The notes under the pieces are model-generated. The model had not been told where the DNA came from. It was given only the letters and a program-made list of their open reading frames with translations, and did not search any database. From Acheta domesticus (lineage: Eukaryota; Arthropoda; Insecta; Orthoptera; Gryllidae), in contig JAHLJT010008756.1 in assembly GCA_031308135.1 (NCBI GenBank), forward strand, positions 105,613,271 through 105,677,270: 64,000 nt of DNA, given 5' to 3'. The translations under genes and the position numbers were made by a program. This document shows positions 33,527-43,337 of this stretch, one piece after another; within the stretch, counting starts at the first letter, position 1; every line of letters starts with the position of its first letter.

Positions 33527-34190
33527 GGTGTCCAGAAGCTCCCGTTACAAAAAAATACCACAAATTCTGTGATGCCAAACATGAAGAATGGCAGGTCCAG
33601 TTTTTCCGAAAAAAAATTTGTCTTTGAGAAAATTGAGTTTAAAAATCACTTCCGGGGCGCGAAATTCAAACCGGCCGCAACGACACTGCAGACTGCGCGG
33701 AGCATCCTTCCGCACCTTCTGCGCGGAGCATTTCCTCGTTTCTCCGCGTAAACGGTGAAACAGTCAAGTAATATTCTGGAAAGCATCGCGTTGTTTACAC
33801 TAGAATACTTAATAGTATCAAGTATTTCCAGGTTCTATTCAATAAATATTTTAAATGTGCGTACAGAATATCGAGTTTTGTTCAAAATGATAGCCACAGT
33901 ACACGGCGGCGTAAACATAAATTATGAACACGATCCAACTTTTAAGAAAAAGATTGAATCTTCTGGAATGCTCGAATTGTTATTTTTAGCACATATTAAT
34001 ATGAACTAGTGCTTTGGACCTAAGATTGCCACGTAAATGATAGTCTCCTGAAGATTATTCTAAATATAGTGATATAGTAAAAGCGTTTCGGAAATGAAAT
34101 ATTCATTTCCTGAATTCCCGTTCCATGAAAATACTGAGTTTATCTCTGGGCGCGGAATTTGAATTGATACGTTTTACAGTCATTTTGTGG
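33524..34190 (+). repeat. Left long terminal inverted repeat
   Basis: It pairs with 36330-36997 on the opposite strand, with few differences in the outer 500 bp and more toward the inside. It contains a short inner duplication (GCGCGGAGCAT twice, about 33697 and 33720). Confidence 0.8.
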
Positions 34191-34791
34191 TGATGCAGAC
34201 CGAACAGTGCATTGAAGAATCTTTGTACGGGCACGTAGGCCATTAACCTAACCCACAGGTCAATATCAACAGAGATAAAATAGCGTCGCCACATTTGAAT
34301 GCAACAATGAATAAAAAATACAAAACTAGTATATTACTGGTGTGAAAGGGTAAAAGACTGAGAAAAACTGTGATGTTGCATTGCGTGATGTACAAATACT
34401 TCTAGCAGGCAAAAGTTTGACCGTGGTTCACTGAGGTTACCGGCCCACTGCCATTCGCAACTCGTATTATGGTCGGTGTCATTGCATTTGTCACTTGCTA
34501 GGCCGCGTCACATCGTGGTTTATATCGTATGGCGAACCTCCCACCGCCGCCTAGTGATTCGCTCATCAGCCGCATGTCAGTTTTGCCTCAAAACAACAGA
34601 TTGCGCAGTTCGAAACCCGGCCCGCACAGTGGTCATGGCTGAAAAAGCACCTGTACGGAGTCATCTTTCCCCTTCCCTCCCCTCCGCACCACCTCCGGCG
34701 TCCCGCCACCGGCAGCGTATACTAAAAGCTAAGCGCAGTCACGGCAAATTAGTAGAAATATCGAGTTTGAGTGCGAGAGGCCAGAATAAGC

Positions 34792-35086
34792 ATGTTTTCA
34801 ATTAATGAGTACTGCGACATGTACTTAGTCTTCGGCGAGTGCCGGAGCAACGCTCGTGCGGCAGCTCGAGTGTACGCCGAGAGATACCCTAGCAGAAGAC
34901 ACCCTTCCCACTGCGTTTTTCTGCGCCTCGACGCAAGAATACGTGCGTCGGGGTCAGTTTTACCGGGCGGAAATGTCGATGCAGGTGTGTCTCATCTGTC
35001 GCTACAGAGGAAGCAGTATTGGAACATTTCGAACAGGAGCCTTCGAGCAGTATGCGAAATTTTGCGCGAATGGGTTGTTTATATTA
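34792..35086 (+). pseudogene. DUF4817 helix-turn-helix domain fragment
   Basis: It starts MFSINEYCDMYLVFGECRSN and continues ARAAARVYAERYPSRRHPS. These are the hallmarks of the DUF4817 N-terminal domain found in many arthropod transposon proteins (…YGE…NA..AARLYAERFP.RRHP). After a +1 shift, EEAVLEHFEQEPSSSMRNFA continues the second helix-turn-helix. It then stops at GCLY, before any DDE catalytic region. The upstream ATG at 34771 (MREARIS) is an alternative start. Confidence 0.75.
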
Positions 35087-35712
35087 AATTTTTTCCTTAC
35101 AACTAAAAGAATTCAATTTTCAATGTGAAAATAATTTTATGTATTATCAGATATGTTTTGGAAAAAAATATACAGAGAAATAGAGTTGCAGTTATGATTT
35201 AATTTGCATATTGTTTATGTTTATTCCTGTTTTCCATAAAATATTCTTTTGAGATATAAATCCCTCATATGTAAAAAAATAACCAACATAAAACTATGTA
35301 ATTATTAGGGCGTTTTTATGTAAAATCTACAAAAATTATCCAATTAATATTTTTCAGTTCAAAAAAGTATGCAATTATTAAATGGAAAAGTTAGAAATTG
35401 ATTAATTTTTTAAACAAATTAAAATATTGAACATGTAGAGATATAACTGAAAGATTTAGGACATGCATGTAAAGTATTTCTAATTAATTTAAAGTAGCAA
35501 AATATGCATATTCTAAAATATTTAAATAGTAAGGATACTGATTCTGCATTAAAATAAATTTAAAAAATTAAATAATTCAAAAGAAGGTTTGGGGTGAAAA
35601 ATTGATTATATTGCATATCTTTTTTTCCTTTTAGTCGATTTTTGTTGTACATTATGAAAATATCAAAGAAAAATATTAAAAATTACAACACTGAAGTAGT
35701 GTAGTAGTGAAC

Positions 35713-35815
35713 TGTTGTACTCCCTTACATTCTGTACTACGTAGTAACCTCCTTACATTCTGTACTACGAAGTAACTCTGCACTCCCTTACATTCTGTAC
35801 TACGTAGTAACTTCG
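35713..35815 (+). repeat. Three tandem copies of an about 35-bp unit
   Basis: Each unit carries CTTACATTCTGTACTACG followed by (A/T)AGTAAC. The TACTACGTAGTA core is a palindrome. It is located in the AT-rich interior of the long-TIR element. Confidence 0.7.
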
Positions 35816-36329
35816 AAGAATTAAATTGAAGAAATGTTCGTTACTCATTTGTGTACGTATCTGCTAACTACAATGCAAGCTCAAAGAAACAAAACAACTA
35901 AAAGAATACTTCTCCCGAGTAGCTGTCAACTGCCTTATGAAATAGTTTCACGAAGTAATTCCAAGATTTGGGAGAAAGACATGCTCTCATCTTATATCTG
36001 GAAAAGCAAAGCGGCGGTTAGAATGGTCATTCAACTTCGAGAAATGGATAGTCGAAGCCGCTTGCCTTAACTTCGATGTTCCACGTAGAACAGTTAGCAT
36101 ATTTTGCAATAGCAATTATTTCGGAACGCTTTCGCTGCGGCAGCAGGAAGTACTCTTCCTTTACCGCATATTACTTAAGCTAAAATAATAGATAACTAAT
36201 TTAGGAACAGATACTTTTATTTAGGAATTATTCGCAATATTTTTGAGGGGGGAAATATTGATATCCATCAATTAGGGCTACATCTTCAATAAACCGTCCA
36301 GCGGTTATTAAGAAGTTTAAAATTGGCTA

Positions 36330-36994
36330 TCTTTAGTTTGATAATTCAGAAAATGACAGCCGGAAGAATCAATTCAAATTCCAAATATAATCAATAAACT
36401 CAGTATTTTCATTAACGAATATTGTATCTCCGAATTGCTCCTTAGTGTATCACGATATTTAGAATAATCTACAGGAGACTGTCATTTACGTGGCAGTCTT
36501 GAGCCTAAAGCACTAGTTCATATTAATATGTGCTAAAAATAACAATTCGAGCATTCCAGGAGGTTCAATCTTTTTCTTAAAAGTTGGATCGTGTTCATAA
36601 TTTATGTTTACGCCTCCGTGTACTGTGGCTATCATTTTGAACAAAACTCGATATTCTGTACGCACATTTAAAATATTTATTGAATAGAACCTGGAAATAC
36701 TTGATACTATTAAGTATTCTAGTGTAAGCAACGCGATGCTTTCCAGAATATTACTTGACTGTTTCACCGTTTACGCGGAGAAACGAGGAAATGCTCCGCG
36801 CAGAAGGTGCGGAAGGATGCTCCGCGCAGTCTGCAGTGTCGTTGCGGCCGGTTTGAATTTCGCGCCCCGGAAGTGATTTTAAACTCAATTTTCTCAAAGA
36901 CAAATTTTTTTTCGGAAAAACTGGACCTGCCATTCTTCATGTTTGGCATCACAGAATTTGTGGTATTTTTTTGTAACGGGAGCTTCTGGACACC

Positions 36995-36997
<3 letters not shown>
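36330..36997 (-). repeat. Right long terminal inverted repeat
   Basis: Inverted copy of 33524-34190. The outer end at 36997 abuts a second (TA)n tract. Confidence 0.8.

Positions 36998-37045
<48 letters not shown>
36998..37045. repeat. (TA)n tract at the right edge of a transposon
   Basis: About 24 TA units following the terminus CTCCTGTAT-like CACCCTG. With the left tract it suggests insertion into, or duplication of, a TA microsatellite. Confidence 0.85.
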
Positions 37046-37048
<3 letters not shown>

Positions 37049-38054
37049 TTTAGCTCATCTCACAACCCATGAATGCTAGCGCCTGTTCCTGTTTTGGCAA
37101 TTTGGCAACCGCGTGTCTTTACCTCCTTTCAATATTGCCATGGCTGGCACGTCGAGACAGCAGAGAAGGAAGTGAGCTGTGCGTCATAACCTGCGGCAAA
37201 TTTCCTCTTTCTGTGTTTTCCCCATTCAAGGGCTTCGACGAGCAGGTATTCGGCTCACAAACCGGAATGTTTTCGCGCTCCTCAGGGCGAGTGGGGTGGG
37301 TAGAGACATGAGCCAGCAAAGAAAACAACCTCCCTAGGCAATTCTGTCCAGTAAGATTAAGAAACAAAATGTAATTCTTAAGATGATGAGGAAAGTTATG
37401 ACTGATTTTTATGTTTATTAACAGCAACGTAACAATATTATTAATGAAAGCCGGCTCGTCAAAATCAGAAAGATACCTTGTGAAACATCACCGATAAGTT
37501 CTTCATTATTTATAACAATTATTAATTATTATGGTAACTGGAAATTAAACAAATTGGAAAATCGTAATAAAATTAATAAAAATATTAATAAAATAAATCT
37601 CTTGAATTTTCTAGTAATTTCTCGTCCTTTAAATCAGGCACTGCGACTCCGCTTCCTATCCATAAGGTCCCACGTGTCTCGTTGGATTAATCAACAAATT
37701 GTTGATTTGTTGCGAACTGGCGTTTTCATAAAATTTTCTTGAAACATTTCCCGACTCTTTAAGAAATATTTAGTGCCAAAGTAAACTTCCACCAATATAC
37801 GTTGAACTTTCGTAAAAATTTTCGAAGCGTTTCTTCTTTCCTAAACGTGAGTTCCTACGATAATGAATGAAACGTGAATGAATGACTTCCCAAGGACATA
37901 ATTAGTGCATGCTATTTCTTCCAACTAAAATAGCCCCGTTCTCCTACCCCGAAATCTGCGACGAGGGGTGCGTCGTTAAAAGTGAAAAGATAGCCAAATG
38001 TATTTCACGCGTTGCGTTGTATTTCACCCGTATATGTATATATATACACATATA
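37046..38054. other. No gene recognised
   Basis: Mostly AT-rich with moderate complexity. Small open frames (62-102 residues) have no motif. The region ends in TATATACACATATA, the target of the retrotransposon that follows. Confidence 0.4.
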
Positions 38055-38282
38055 TGTAGGAATCGCAGGCTTACGATTCCCAGAAAAGGTAGAACACGAA
38101 TTGCCTTAAATAACGTGTATTAGCCAAAGATACAAAATGCACACCTTTTCAACACAATAATACATCGGACTCTCATAATATTATTCGTAACGTTGTTTTC
38201 TATGGCAACCAAGCTTCTGCTTCTCCCGCCACGCGGCGCCGTCGTAGCCAAACACCGCGCTAGTCAAAATTCAGATCCCACA
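38055..38282 (-). repeat. 3' LTR of the Ty3-type element
   Basis: TG…CA ends. It differs from the other LTR by one base in a T run (TTTT here against TTTTT). It contains a short inverted repeat at its outer end (GGAATCG…CGATTCC), which can form a small hairpin. Confidence 0.95.
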
Positions 38283-38293
38283 TTCGGCCATCC

Positions 38294-39001
38294 TCAAAAG
38301 CCTTCAGTCCCTGAAGGGAAAACGTACGGCTTCAAGTAGTCGGCGGCTGATGTTGTAATCTTGGCTCCATCTTCATCGAAGTTCGCTACTCGAATCACCT
38401 CATATCGATCGTTACCTTTAACCTGACTGATCTTGTAGGGCCCTAGATATTTTTGTTTTATCTTTATATTGGGGTCGAACTGCGTCCTTTTGATCGCCAC
38501 CAGGTCACCTACTTGGTAATTACGGGCTGCTTTTGAGTGTTGGTTATGGTATCTCCGATTTTCTTCCTGAATCTTAAGGATGGACTCTTTTGCCACCTTT
38601 CGAAGATCTTGTCTCTCATGATCGAATAGCTGGACTGCTTCTTGCTCCAAAACATGTAAAATGGCTACATCGTCTCGATGTCTCATCTTGACGCCAACGA
38701 GGACTTCGAACGGACTCATACCAATACTTCGATGGAAAGTACTGTTTATACATCTCTGTAATGCGTTTGTGTGTCGGTACCAATGTTCGGGTTTATCCTT
38801 AGACAGCTTGGTCAATGCTGGTATAATTACACTGTTGATTCGCTCTACCTGTCCATTACCACGTGGCACTCCAGTAGTAGTAAGAACGTGTTCGATTCCC
38901 TCTTTTGCGCAGTACTCCTGAAATGCTTTAGAAGTGAAAGCTGATCCGCGGTCACTGATTATCCTGTGAGGATTACCAAATGATGAATGTATAATGTCCA
39001 A
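38294..39001 (-). CDS. Integrase core and C-terminal part (segment of pol)
   Basis: The 235-residue frame has ISDRGSAFTSKAFQEYC (second catalytic Asp) and GVPRGNGQVERINSVI (with the catalytic Glu). A helical region and KYLGPYKISQVKG, a GPY/F-type module of Ty3 integrases, follow. The first catalytic Asp lies in the preceding frame (DHMGP at about 39110-39125). It ends just before the LTR. This is the longest intact stretch of the integrase, with no in-frame stop. Confidence 0.85.
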   Translation of the reverse strand: MDIIHSSFGNPHRIISDRGSAFTSKAFQEYCAKEGIEHVLTTTGVPRGNGQVERINSVIIPALTKLSKDKPEHWYRHTNALQRCINSTFHRSIGMSPFEVLVGVKMRHRDDVAILHVLEQEAVQLFDHERQDLRKVAKESILKIQEENRRYHNQHSKAARNYQVGDLVAIKRTQFDPNIKIKQKYLGPYKISQVKGNDRYEVIRVANFDEDGAKITTSAADYLKPYVFPSGTEGF

Positions 39002-39009
39002 CTTGCAAA

Positions 39010-40233
39010 TTACTTCAGTCGTGTTAGTTGTTTTCGTGGGAAAAATCCAAGTAAATTTGGAAAAACTATCAACAACAACAATAAATATTTATAGGACTTT
39101 GACGTTCTCGTAATTGGTCCCATGTGATCTACATGATATGTGTGTAACGGAATGTCCCCCTTAGGTATTGGTTGAAGGAAACCTTTCTTCCCTTTCTTCT
39201 TTTCTGCCATGATACAAGTTATACAACACTCAACCAAACGATCTAGTTTCTCTCGTAATCTGGGAATATAATAGTCAGTTTGAATAGACTCTTCCATCTT
39301 CTTCGTACCAAAATGACCGTTGTTATGAACCTTCCTTAGGATCTCCTGTTGCATACTTGTTAGTAGTACTACAACATTCCTGTCGCCCAATAACTTCCCA
39401 TGAGGATCCCATTCTGCATCAAATAGTCTTCGTAAGGTTCCTTGAGTAAAAGCTGCATAATAATTTTTAGCCGTTCTTCTTTCCTGTTCTCTTTTGATTA
39501 CTTCTAGCATTGAATCTTCAATCATCATGACCGGATTTCGACTTAACGCGTCAACATGTTTCATGCGATCTCCACTGCGATGTTCGATTTCGTAATCAAA
39601 TTCTTCCAACATAAGTGCCCATCTCGTGACTTTCGGTGGTAAGTTAAGTTTTCCTAACGTTTTTTGGAAAGCTTGGCAGTCGGTAACGATTTTAAATTTT
39701 ATACCTAATAGATACAATCTAAATTTTCGAACTGCTTCGATAATTGCCAATACTTCTAATTCATAGGAACACCATTTCTTCTCTGCCTCACTCGTTTTTC
39801 GACTCATATAATAAACTGGATGGAAATGTTTCTCATTGGACCGTTTTTGGAGCAGCACTGCACCGTAACCCAACTTACTGGCGTCAGTGTGTAGTTCGGT
39901 TATAGCTTGTGGATCGTAAATCCGCAAAACTGGTTCGTTGCTCAGAGCTTCTTTAAGTTTTATGAATGACATCTTTTGAGTGTCTCCAAAGAAGAAATTT
40001 TGTCCATCCCTGACTTCATACAATGGATACGCGATTTTGGCATAGTCTCTCACAAACTTTCTAAAATAACCGGTGAGGCCAAGGAAACTTTTAACTTGTT
40101 TAATTGTCTTCGGCTCGGGAAAACATTGTACAGCTTTTATCTTAGTTGGTGCAGGGTCTACTGTGCCATTTTCGACAACATAACCTAAATATTCAACTTT
40201 AGTTTGTAGAAATTTACATTTTTTAGAATTCAA
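39010..40233 (-). CDS. RT thumb, RNase H and integrase N-terminus (segment of pol)
   Basis: The 407-residue frame starts in RT (LGYVVENGTVDP, then VKSFLGLTGYFRKFV). It continues through RNase H (TELHTDASKLGYGAVL, ELEVLAIIEAVRKFR, DALSRNP) and the integrase zinc module (HNNGHFGTKKM…CCITC, H-H-C-C). It frames out near the first catalytic Asp of integrase, where the next segment takes over after a frameshift at about 39005-39060. Confidence 0.85.
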   Translation of the reverse strand: MNSKKCKFLQTKVEYLGYVVENGTVDPAPTKIKAVQCFPEPKTIKQVKSFLGLTGYFRKFVRDYAKIAYPLYEVRDGQNFFFGDTQKMSFIKLKEALSNEPVLRIYDPQAITELHTDASKLGYGAVLLQKRSNEKHFHPVYYMSRKTSEAEKKWCSYELEVLAIIEAVRKFRLYLLGIKFKIVTDCQAFQKTLGKLNLPPKVTRWALMLEEFDYEIEHRSGDRMKHVDALSRNPVMMIEDSMLEVIKREQERRTAKNYYAAFTQGTLRRLFDAEWDPHGKLLGDRNVVVLLTSMQQEILRKVHNNGHFGTKKMEESIQTDYYIPRLREKLDRLVECCITCIMAEKKKGKKGFLQPIPKGDIPLHTYHVDHMGPITRTSKSYKYLLLLLIVFPNLLGFFPRKQLTRLK

Positions 40234-40235
40234 TT

Positions 40236-40565
40236 CTAGTCCATTTCTTCGGCTACCTTCAGAACCTGAATCAAGTTGTTGAAGGCGTCTTTGTAATCCA
40301 CACCTGGTATGATTATGTCGTCCATGTAAACAATTGCGATTGATTTTCTCATCAAATCTTTGAAAACATTATCAATATACCTCAAAAAACTGGTAGGACT
40401 ATTACATAAACCAAACGGTGTCTTTATAAATTCATATTGATTATCCGGCGTAACAAAAGAAGTATATTTTCGACTATCCTCTGCTACAGGGACGTGGAAG
40501 AAACCGTTCTTTAAGTCAATTATAGAAAATACGCGGGCGTCTATTTTGTCGTCGACTAATGGCAT
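40236..40565 (-). CDS. RT palm (segment of pol)
   Basis: The 109-residue frame contains FSIIDLKNGFFHVPV (first Asp), TPFGLCNSPTSFLRYI and the catalytic YMDD (IAIVYMDDIIIPG). It is separated from the preceding and following pol frames by single frameshifts. The usual aromatic-Gln 'FGL.NAP..FQR' is slightly altered (SPTSFLR). Confidence 0.85.
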   Translation of the reverse strand: MPLVDDKIDARVFSIIDLKNGFFHVPVAEDSRKYTSFVTPDNQYEFIKTPFGLCNSPTSFLRYIDNVFKDLMRKSIAIVYMDDIIIPGVDYKDAFNNLIQVLKVAEEMD

Positions 40566-41310
40566 CGGGGAAACGGTCCCTCACAACCTTTTTGTTTAAC
40601 GATCTAAAATCGATACATATTCTATGTGAACCATCTTTCTTTGGCACAATCACTACCGGACTCGCATACTCACTATCACTAGGTTGAATGATTCCGTTTT
40701 CCAGCCACTCCTTGATCTGGTCGTCGAGTATTTTCTTCTCCTTCGGTGCTAATCGGCGTGGCCGTAGACACACTGGCTCATTATCCTTAAGCTTGATCTT
40801 CGTTTCGATGGAGCATTTCACGTTCTTTGCTGGTGAGTAATCTTCAAGTAATCGGCGAACCTTCGTTTCATAGAGAGCTGGTACATCAATTTCTTCCGAA
40901 TCTATGCACTGGAGTACCTTTAAGTCGTCGTGGAATTCAGTCTGCATTGAGTTAACCAATGTTCCACTATTATCTTGTACATCTTTGTTTTCCGCTGAAA
41001 TTCTTTTCACTGAGATTTTGCCTTGACGGATGGTGATCTCTGTATCTTTAATCCATTCTTGTCCAAGAATGAAATCATTGCTCATGGACCCCTTCGGAAC
41101 TACATAGAACAGCGTGTTATACACCTGGTGTTGAAGCTCGATGTTTAACTTAATCGTTCCAATAGGTCTTGTTGTTTTGTTCCCCAATCCAATAAAGCAT
41201 CGCGTGGTTGGACCCAATTCTGGACGGCCTATCATATTGTAGACATCAGCTTGCATTAGATTGACATCGCTCCCTGTGTCTAATAGTGCAAAATAATTCC
41301 CTCCACTCAC
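40516..41310 (-). CDS. Protease and RT fingers (segment of pol)
   Basis: The 264-residue frame starts with the aspartic protease (FALLDTGSDVNLM, the DTG triad) and FILGQEWI. It then enters RT (WLENGIIQPSDSEYASPVVI, RICIDFRSLNKK). It frames out just before the palm. The start is inside the domain because the true frame begins upstream across the gag-pol junction. Confidence 0.85.
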   Translation of the reverse strand: MSGGNYFALLDTGSDVNLMQADVYNMIGRPELGPTTRCFIGLGNKTTRPIGTIKLNIELQHQVYNTLFYVVPKGSMSNDFILGQEWIKDTEITIRQGKISVKRISAENKDVQDNSGTLVNSMQTEFHDDLKVLQCIDSEEIDVPALYETKVRRLLEDYSPAKNVKCSIETKIKLKDNEPVCLRPRRLAPKEKKILDDQIKEWLENGIIQPSDSEYASPVVIVPKKDGSHRICIDFRSLNKKVVRDRFPDAISRRQNRRPRIFYN

Positions 41311-41339
41311 CTTAATTGATAATCGCTTGTCGTCCGAGG

Positions 41340-41716
41340 TGTGTATACATTCTACTCTCTTCCTTTCTTTGGTACAATTCAGTGAGATGTGTCCGTACTC
41401 GTTGCACTTAAAACATTTGGGCCCCTTATCCCGGTTCGTACAGTTGATCCTTGTTCATGTTCCCAGTTGATTCATGTTCCTTGGATCCGCAGTTGAAACA
41501 CCGTTTCTGAGCTGATCGCCTGTAACTTGAATCTCTGTAGCACTGTGTTTGAGTTTGATCTCCTTTTGTTGAATTGATTCGGTTTTTCGTCTCCTTACAG
41601 CGGTACTTGCTCTCTTCCTTCTGCGCAGTTGGCTTTCGTTCTTTTGATTTCTCTTTCATCTTCTCATAGGCCTCCAAGCATTTCTTAAGCTCTTTGATAT
41701 CTTTTGCACTGTACAA
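41340..41716 (-). pseudogene. Gag nucleocapsid region, frameshifted
   Basis: The frame 41426-41716 is Lys/Glu-rich and ends in a first zinc knuckle (CFNCGSKEHES) that breaks before its last Cys. A second, complete CX2CX4HX4C knuckle (CFKCNEYGHISLNC) lies in another frame at about 41375-41420. An imperfect duplication of GGAACATGAA…TCAACTG at the break explains the shift. Confidence 0.7.
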
Positions 41717-42169
41717 AATGGATTTATTGTTTCATAGTCTTGGATTCCATCGATGATATACTCGATGAGTGCTTCCTCATCAATTGTTCCTCGACCAGCT
41801 ATTTCCATCATTGAATACAAATATTGCTTATATGTTTCATCAGATAATCGTTTACGTTCATGCAATTGTCTGTGAACTGTAGCGCTGCTAAGCTTGGAAG
41901 TAAATTCTTTCATCAGGTCCGCCTTGAAAATGTTTCCATGTTGATAACTTCTTTGTCGACATAAACTTCTTTGCTGAGCCTCTAAGCATACGTTTCGCGT
42001 AGATTATCTTTTGTAAGTCTTCCCATTCTAACAACTCGCTGACATCTTCAAATTCGGAAAGCCACTGTTCAACTTGGGCTAGATCATCACCCGAAAATTC
42101 GGTTAGACTGCCCTCAAACATCACGTATCGTAAATGTCGGCTTGACTCTGTTAAGTTCATGCCTGTCAC
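41656..42169 (-). pseudogene. Gag capsid-like region, frameshifted
   Basis: Two overlapping frames (41888-42169 and 41656-41913) form a retrotransposon gag domain. The first has LAQVEQWLSEFEDVSELLEW and IYAKRMLRGSAKKFM. The second has HERKRLSDETYKQYLYSMM and EALIEYIIDGI. The frame changes at about 41900 and again at about 41710. Confidence 0.7.
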
Positions 42170-42416
42170 GTCTGTTTACGTGATCCGTGTGCGTCACGTG
42201 TGTCGCGCGTTTAGTCGATCACTGTTTGATTCATCGTCTGACGAGTTGTCGTACGTCGTTCGCCCGCACTTCCTTCGTATCGATTCACTTTGCTATTCGT
42301 TCGCGACCCGACGCAATTTTTCGACACCTTTTTCGTCTTGTCGCACATATGATCATAAAGAAATTCTTCGTAGTGTTCGTCACTGTTCACATTACTTCTG
42401 TATCTCGTCACTGTTG

Positions 42417-42830
42417 TCAGTTTCTCTTTCTTCTGAATTCTTGATATTGTCCTCCTTGGTTGTGGAATTTGTTTGTTCTTCTCAAGAAGATTGCTGCTGT
42501 TTTTAACCTTTCAACCAACTGAAACTTTTTACCATCAGTCGGTAACTTCATTTTTCTTAATTCTTCTTGCAACTGATCGACAGTAAATTTCTCTATCTTC
42601 TTGATGTCGATTACCAATTCTTCGTCCGTGATTGTCTGTAGTAATCGCTTTGGAGTCCCATTATTTTGTCCCATCTTGACATTCTTGTCAACGTATGTCT
42701 CGACCGTCGTTTCTTTTCCTTCTGCCATCTTCTTTGTTTTGTCAGTCGACGTTTCTCGTCTTGGCTTGCACCAGAATACGCGTTGAAACACGAACAAACT
42801 GAACTCGTGGTCGTCTTTCCTCTTGTTCAA
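42417..42830 (-). CDS. Gag N-terminal region with SAP-like motif
   Basis: The 137-residue frame includes FTVDQLQEELRKMKLPTDG and KKFQLVERL, which fit the helix-extended-loop-helix of a SAP (nucleic-acid-binding) motif. SAP-like motifs are known at the gag N-terminus of some arthropod Ty3 elements. The likely start is the Met of MAEGKETTVE (about 42728) rather than the first Met. It precedes the capsid part, separated by about 240 bases in broken frames. Confidence 0.6.
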   Translation of the reverse strand: MNKRKDDHEFSLFVFQRVFWCKPRRETSTDKTKKMAEGKETTVETYVDKNVKMGQNNGTPKRLLQTITDEELVIDIKKIEKFTVDQLQEELRKMKLPTDGKKFQLVERLKTAAIFLRRTNKFHNQGGQYQEFRRKRN

Positions 42831-42920
42831 TACGACTGCTTTGTTCCGTGCACAAGCGATTCTGTCCGGCTAACCCGTTCCGACAATCCGCGCCAATCTT
42901 TTCCAGAATTTGCCCGAAGA

Positions 42921-42940
42921 TCCCGAACAGAGCCCCCAAA
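42921..42940 (-). other. Primer-binding site, tRNA-Pro-like
   Basis: Directly inside the 5' LTR the minus strand reads TGGGGGCTCTGTTCGGGA. It shares its first nine bases and the last CGGGA with the complement of the tRNA-Pro 3' end (TGGGGGCTCGTCCGGGA). The tRNA identity is an inference from this partial match. Confidence 0.6.
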
Positions 42941-43169
42941 TGTAGGAATCGCAGGCTTACGATTCCCAGAAAAGGTAGAACACGAATTGCCTTAAATAAC
43001 GTGTATTAGCCAAAGATACAAAATGCACACCTTTTCAACACAATAATACATCGGACTCTCATAATATTATTCGTAACGTTGTTTTTCTATGGCAACCAAG
43101 CTTCTGCTTCTCCCGCCACGCGGCGCCGTCGTAGCCAAACACCGCGCTAGTCAAAATTCAGATCCCACA
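42941..43169 (-). repeat. 5' LTR of the Ty3-type element
   Basis: 229 bp, identical to the other LTR but for one base in a T homopolymer. It should hold the promoter. No clear TATA box was identified. Confidence 0.95.
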
Positions 43170-43337
43170 TATATATAGTTGCTGTGTGACGATGAGAAAA
43201 TTCACTTTTTAAGTGGAGAAGACCGGAATACGGCGTGGGGTGTCTACGTGCTAACCACACGTACCCTCTTAACCCATGGCTGCGAGGCAGGGACGTCGCC
43301 GGTAGGCCTCAGCCCGTTCACGGGACGTTGTACCAAG

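Larger units (their letters stand above)
33524..36997 (+). mobile_element. DNA transposon with about 670-bp inverted repeats (DUF4817 type)
   Basis: Both ends read CAGGGTGTCCAGAAGCTCCC inward. The inverted repeats are nearly identical for about 560 bp and remain alignable to about 34190 and 36330. The repeats carry matching 84-residue open frames (33755-34009 and 36513-36767) that are mirror copies, not necessarily genes. The interior holds a DUF4817 helix-turn-helix fragment and then about 1.3 kb of AT-rich sequence with no transposase. It is non-autonomous, sitting between (TA)n tracts. A TA target, as in Tc1/mariner-related elements, is plausible but hidden by the tract. Confidence 0.75.
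38055..43169 (-). mobile_element. Full-length Ty3/Gypsy-type LTR retrotransposon
   Basis: Two LTRs of 228 and 229 bp (TGTAGGAATC…GATCCCACA on the + strand) bound 4.66 kb. The minus strand carries gag, protease, RT, RNase H and integrase in that order, the Ty3 order. A tRNA-Pro-like primer site follows the 5' LTR. The flanks are TATA on both sides, a 4-bp TSD that is ambiguous in the TA-rich target. No env-like frame was seen. The coding sequence is broken by several frameshifts although the LTRs are almost identical. Confidence 0.93.

Noticed and set aside
33755..34009. 84-residue gene in the long TIR
   Set aside because: It occurs as a mirror copy in the other arm simply because the arms are inverted repeats. 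No known motif, so not called as a gene.
35713..35815. A CRISPR array
   Set aside because: Only three tandem units with almost no spacer in a eukaryotic transposon; no cas genes.
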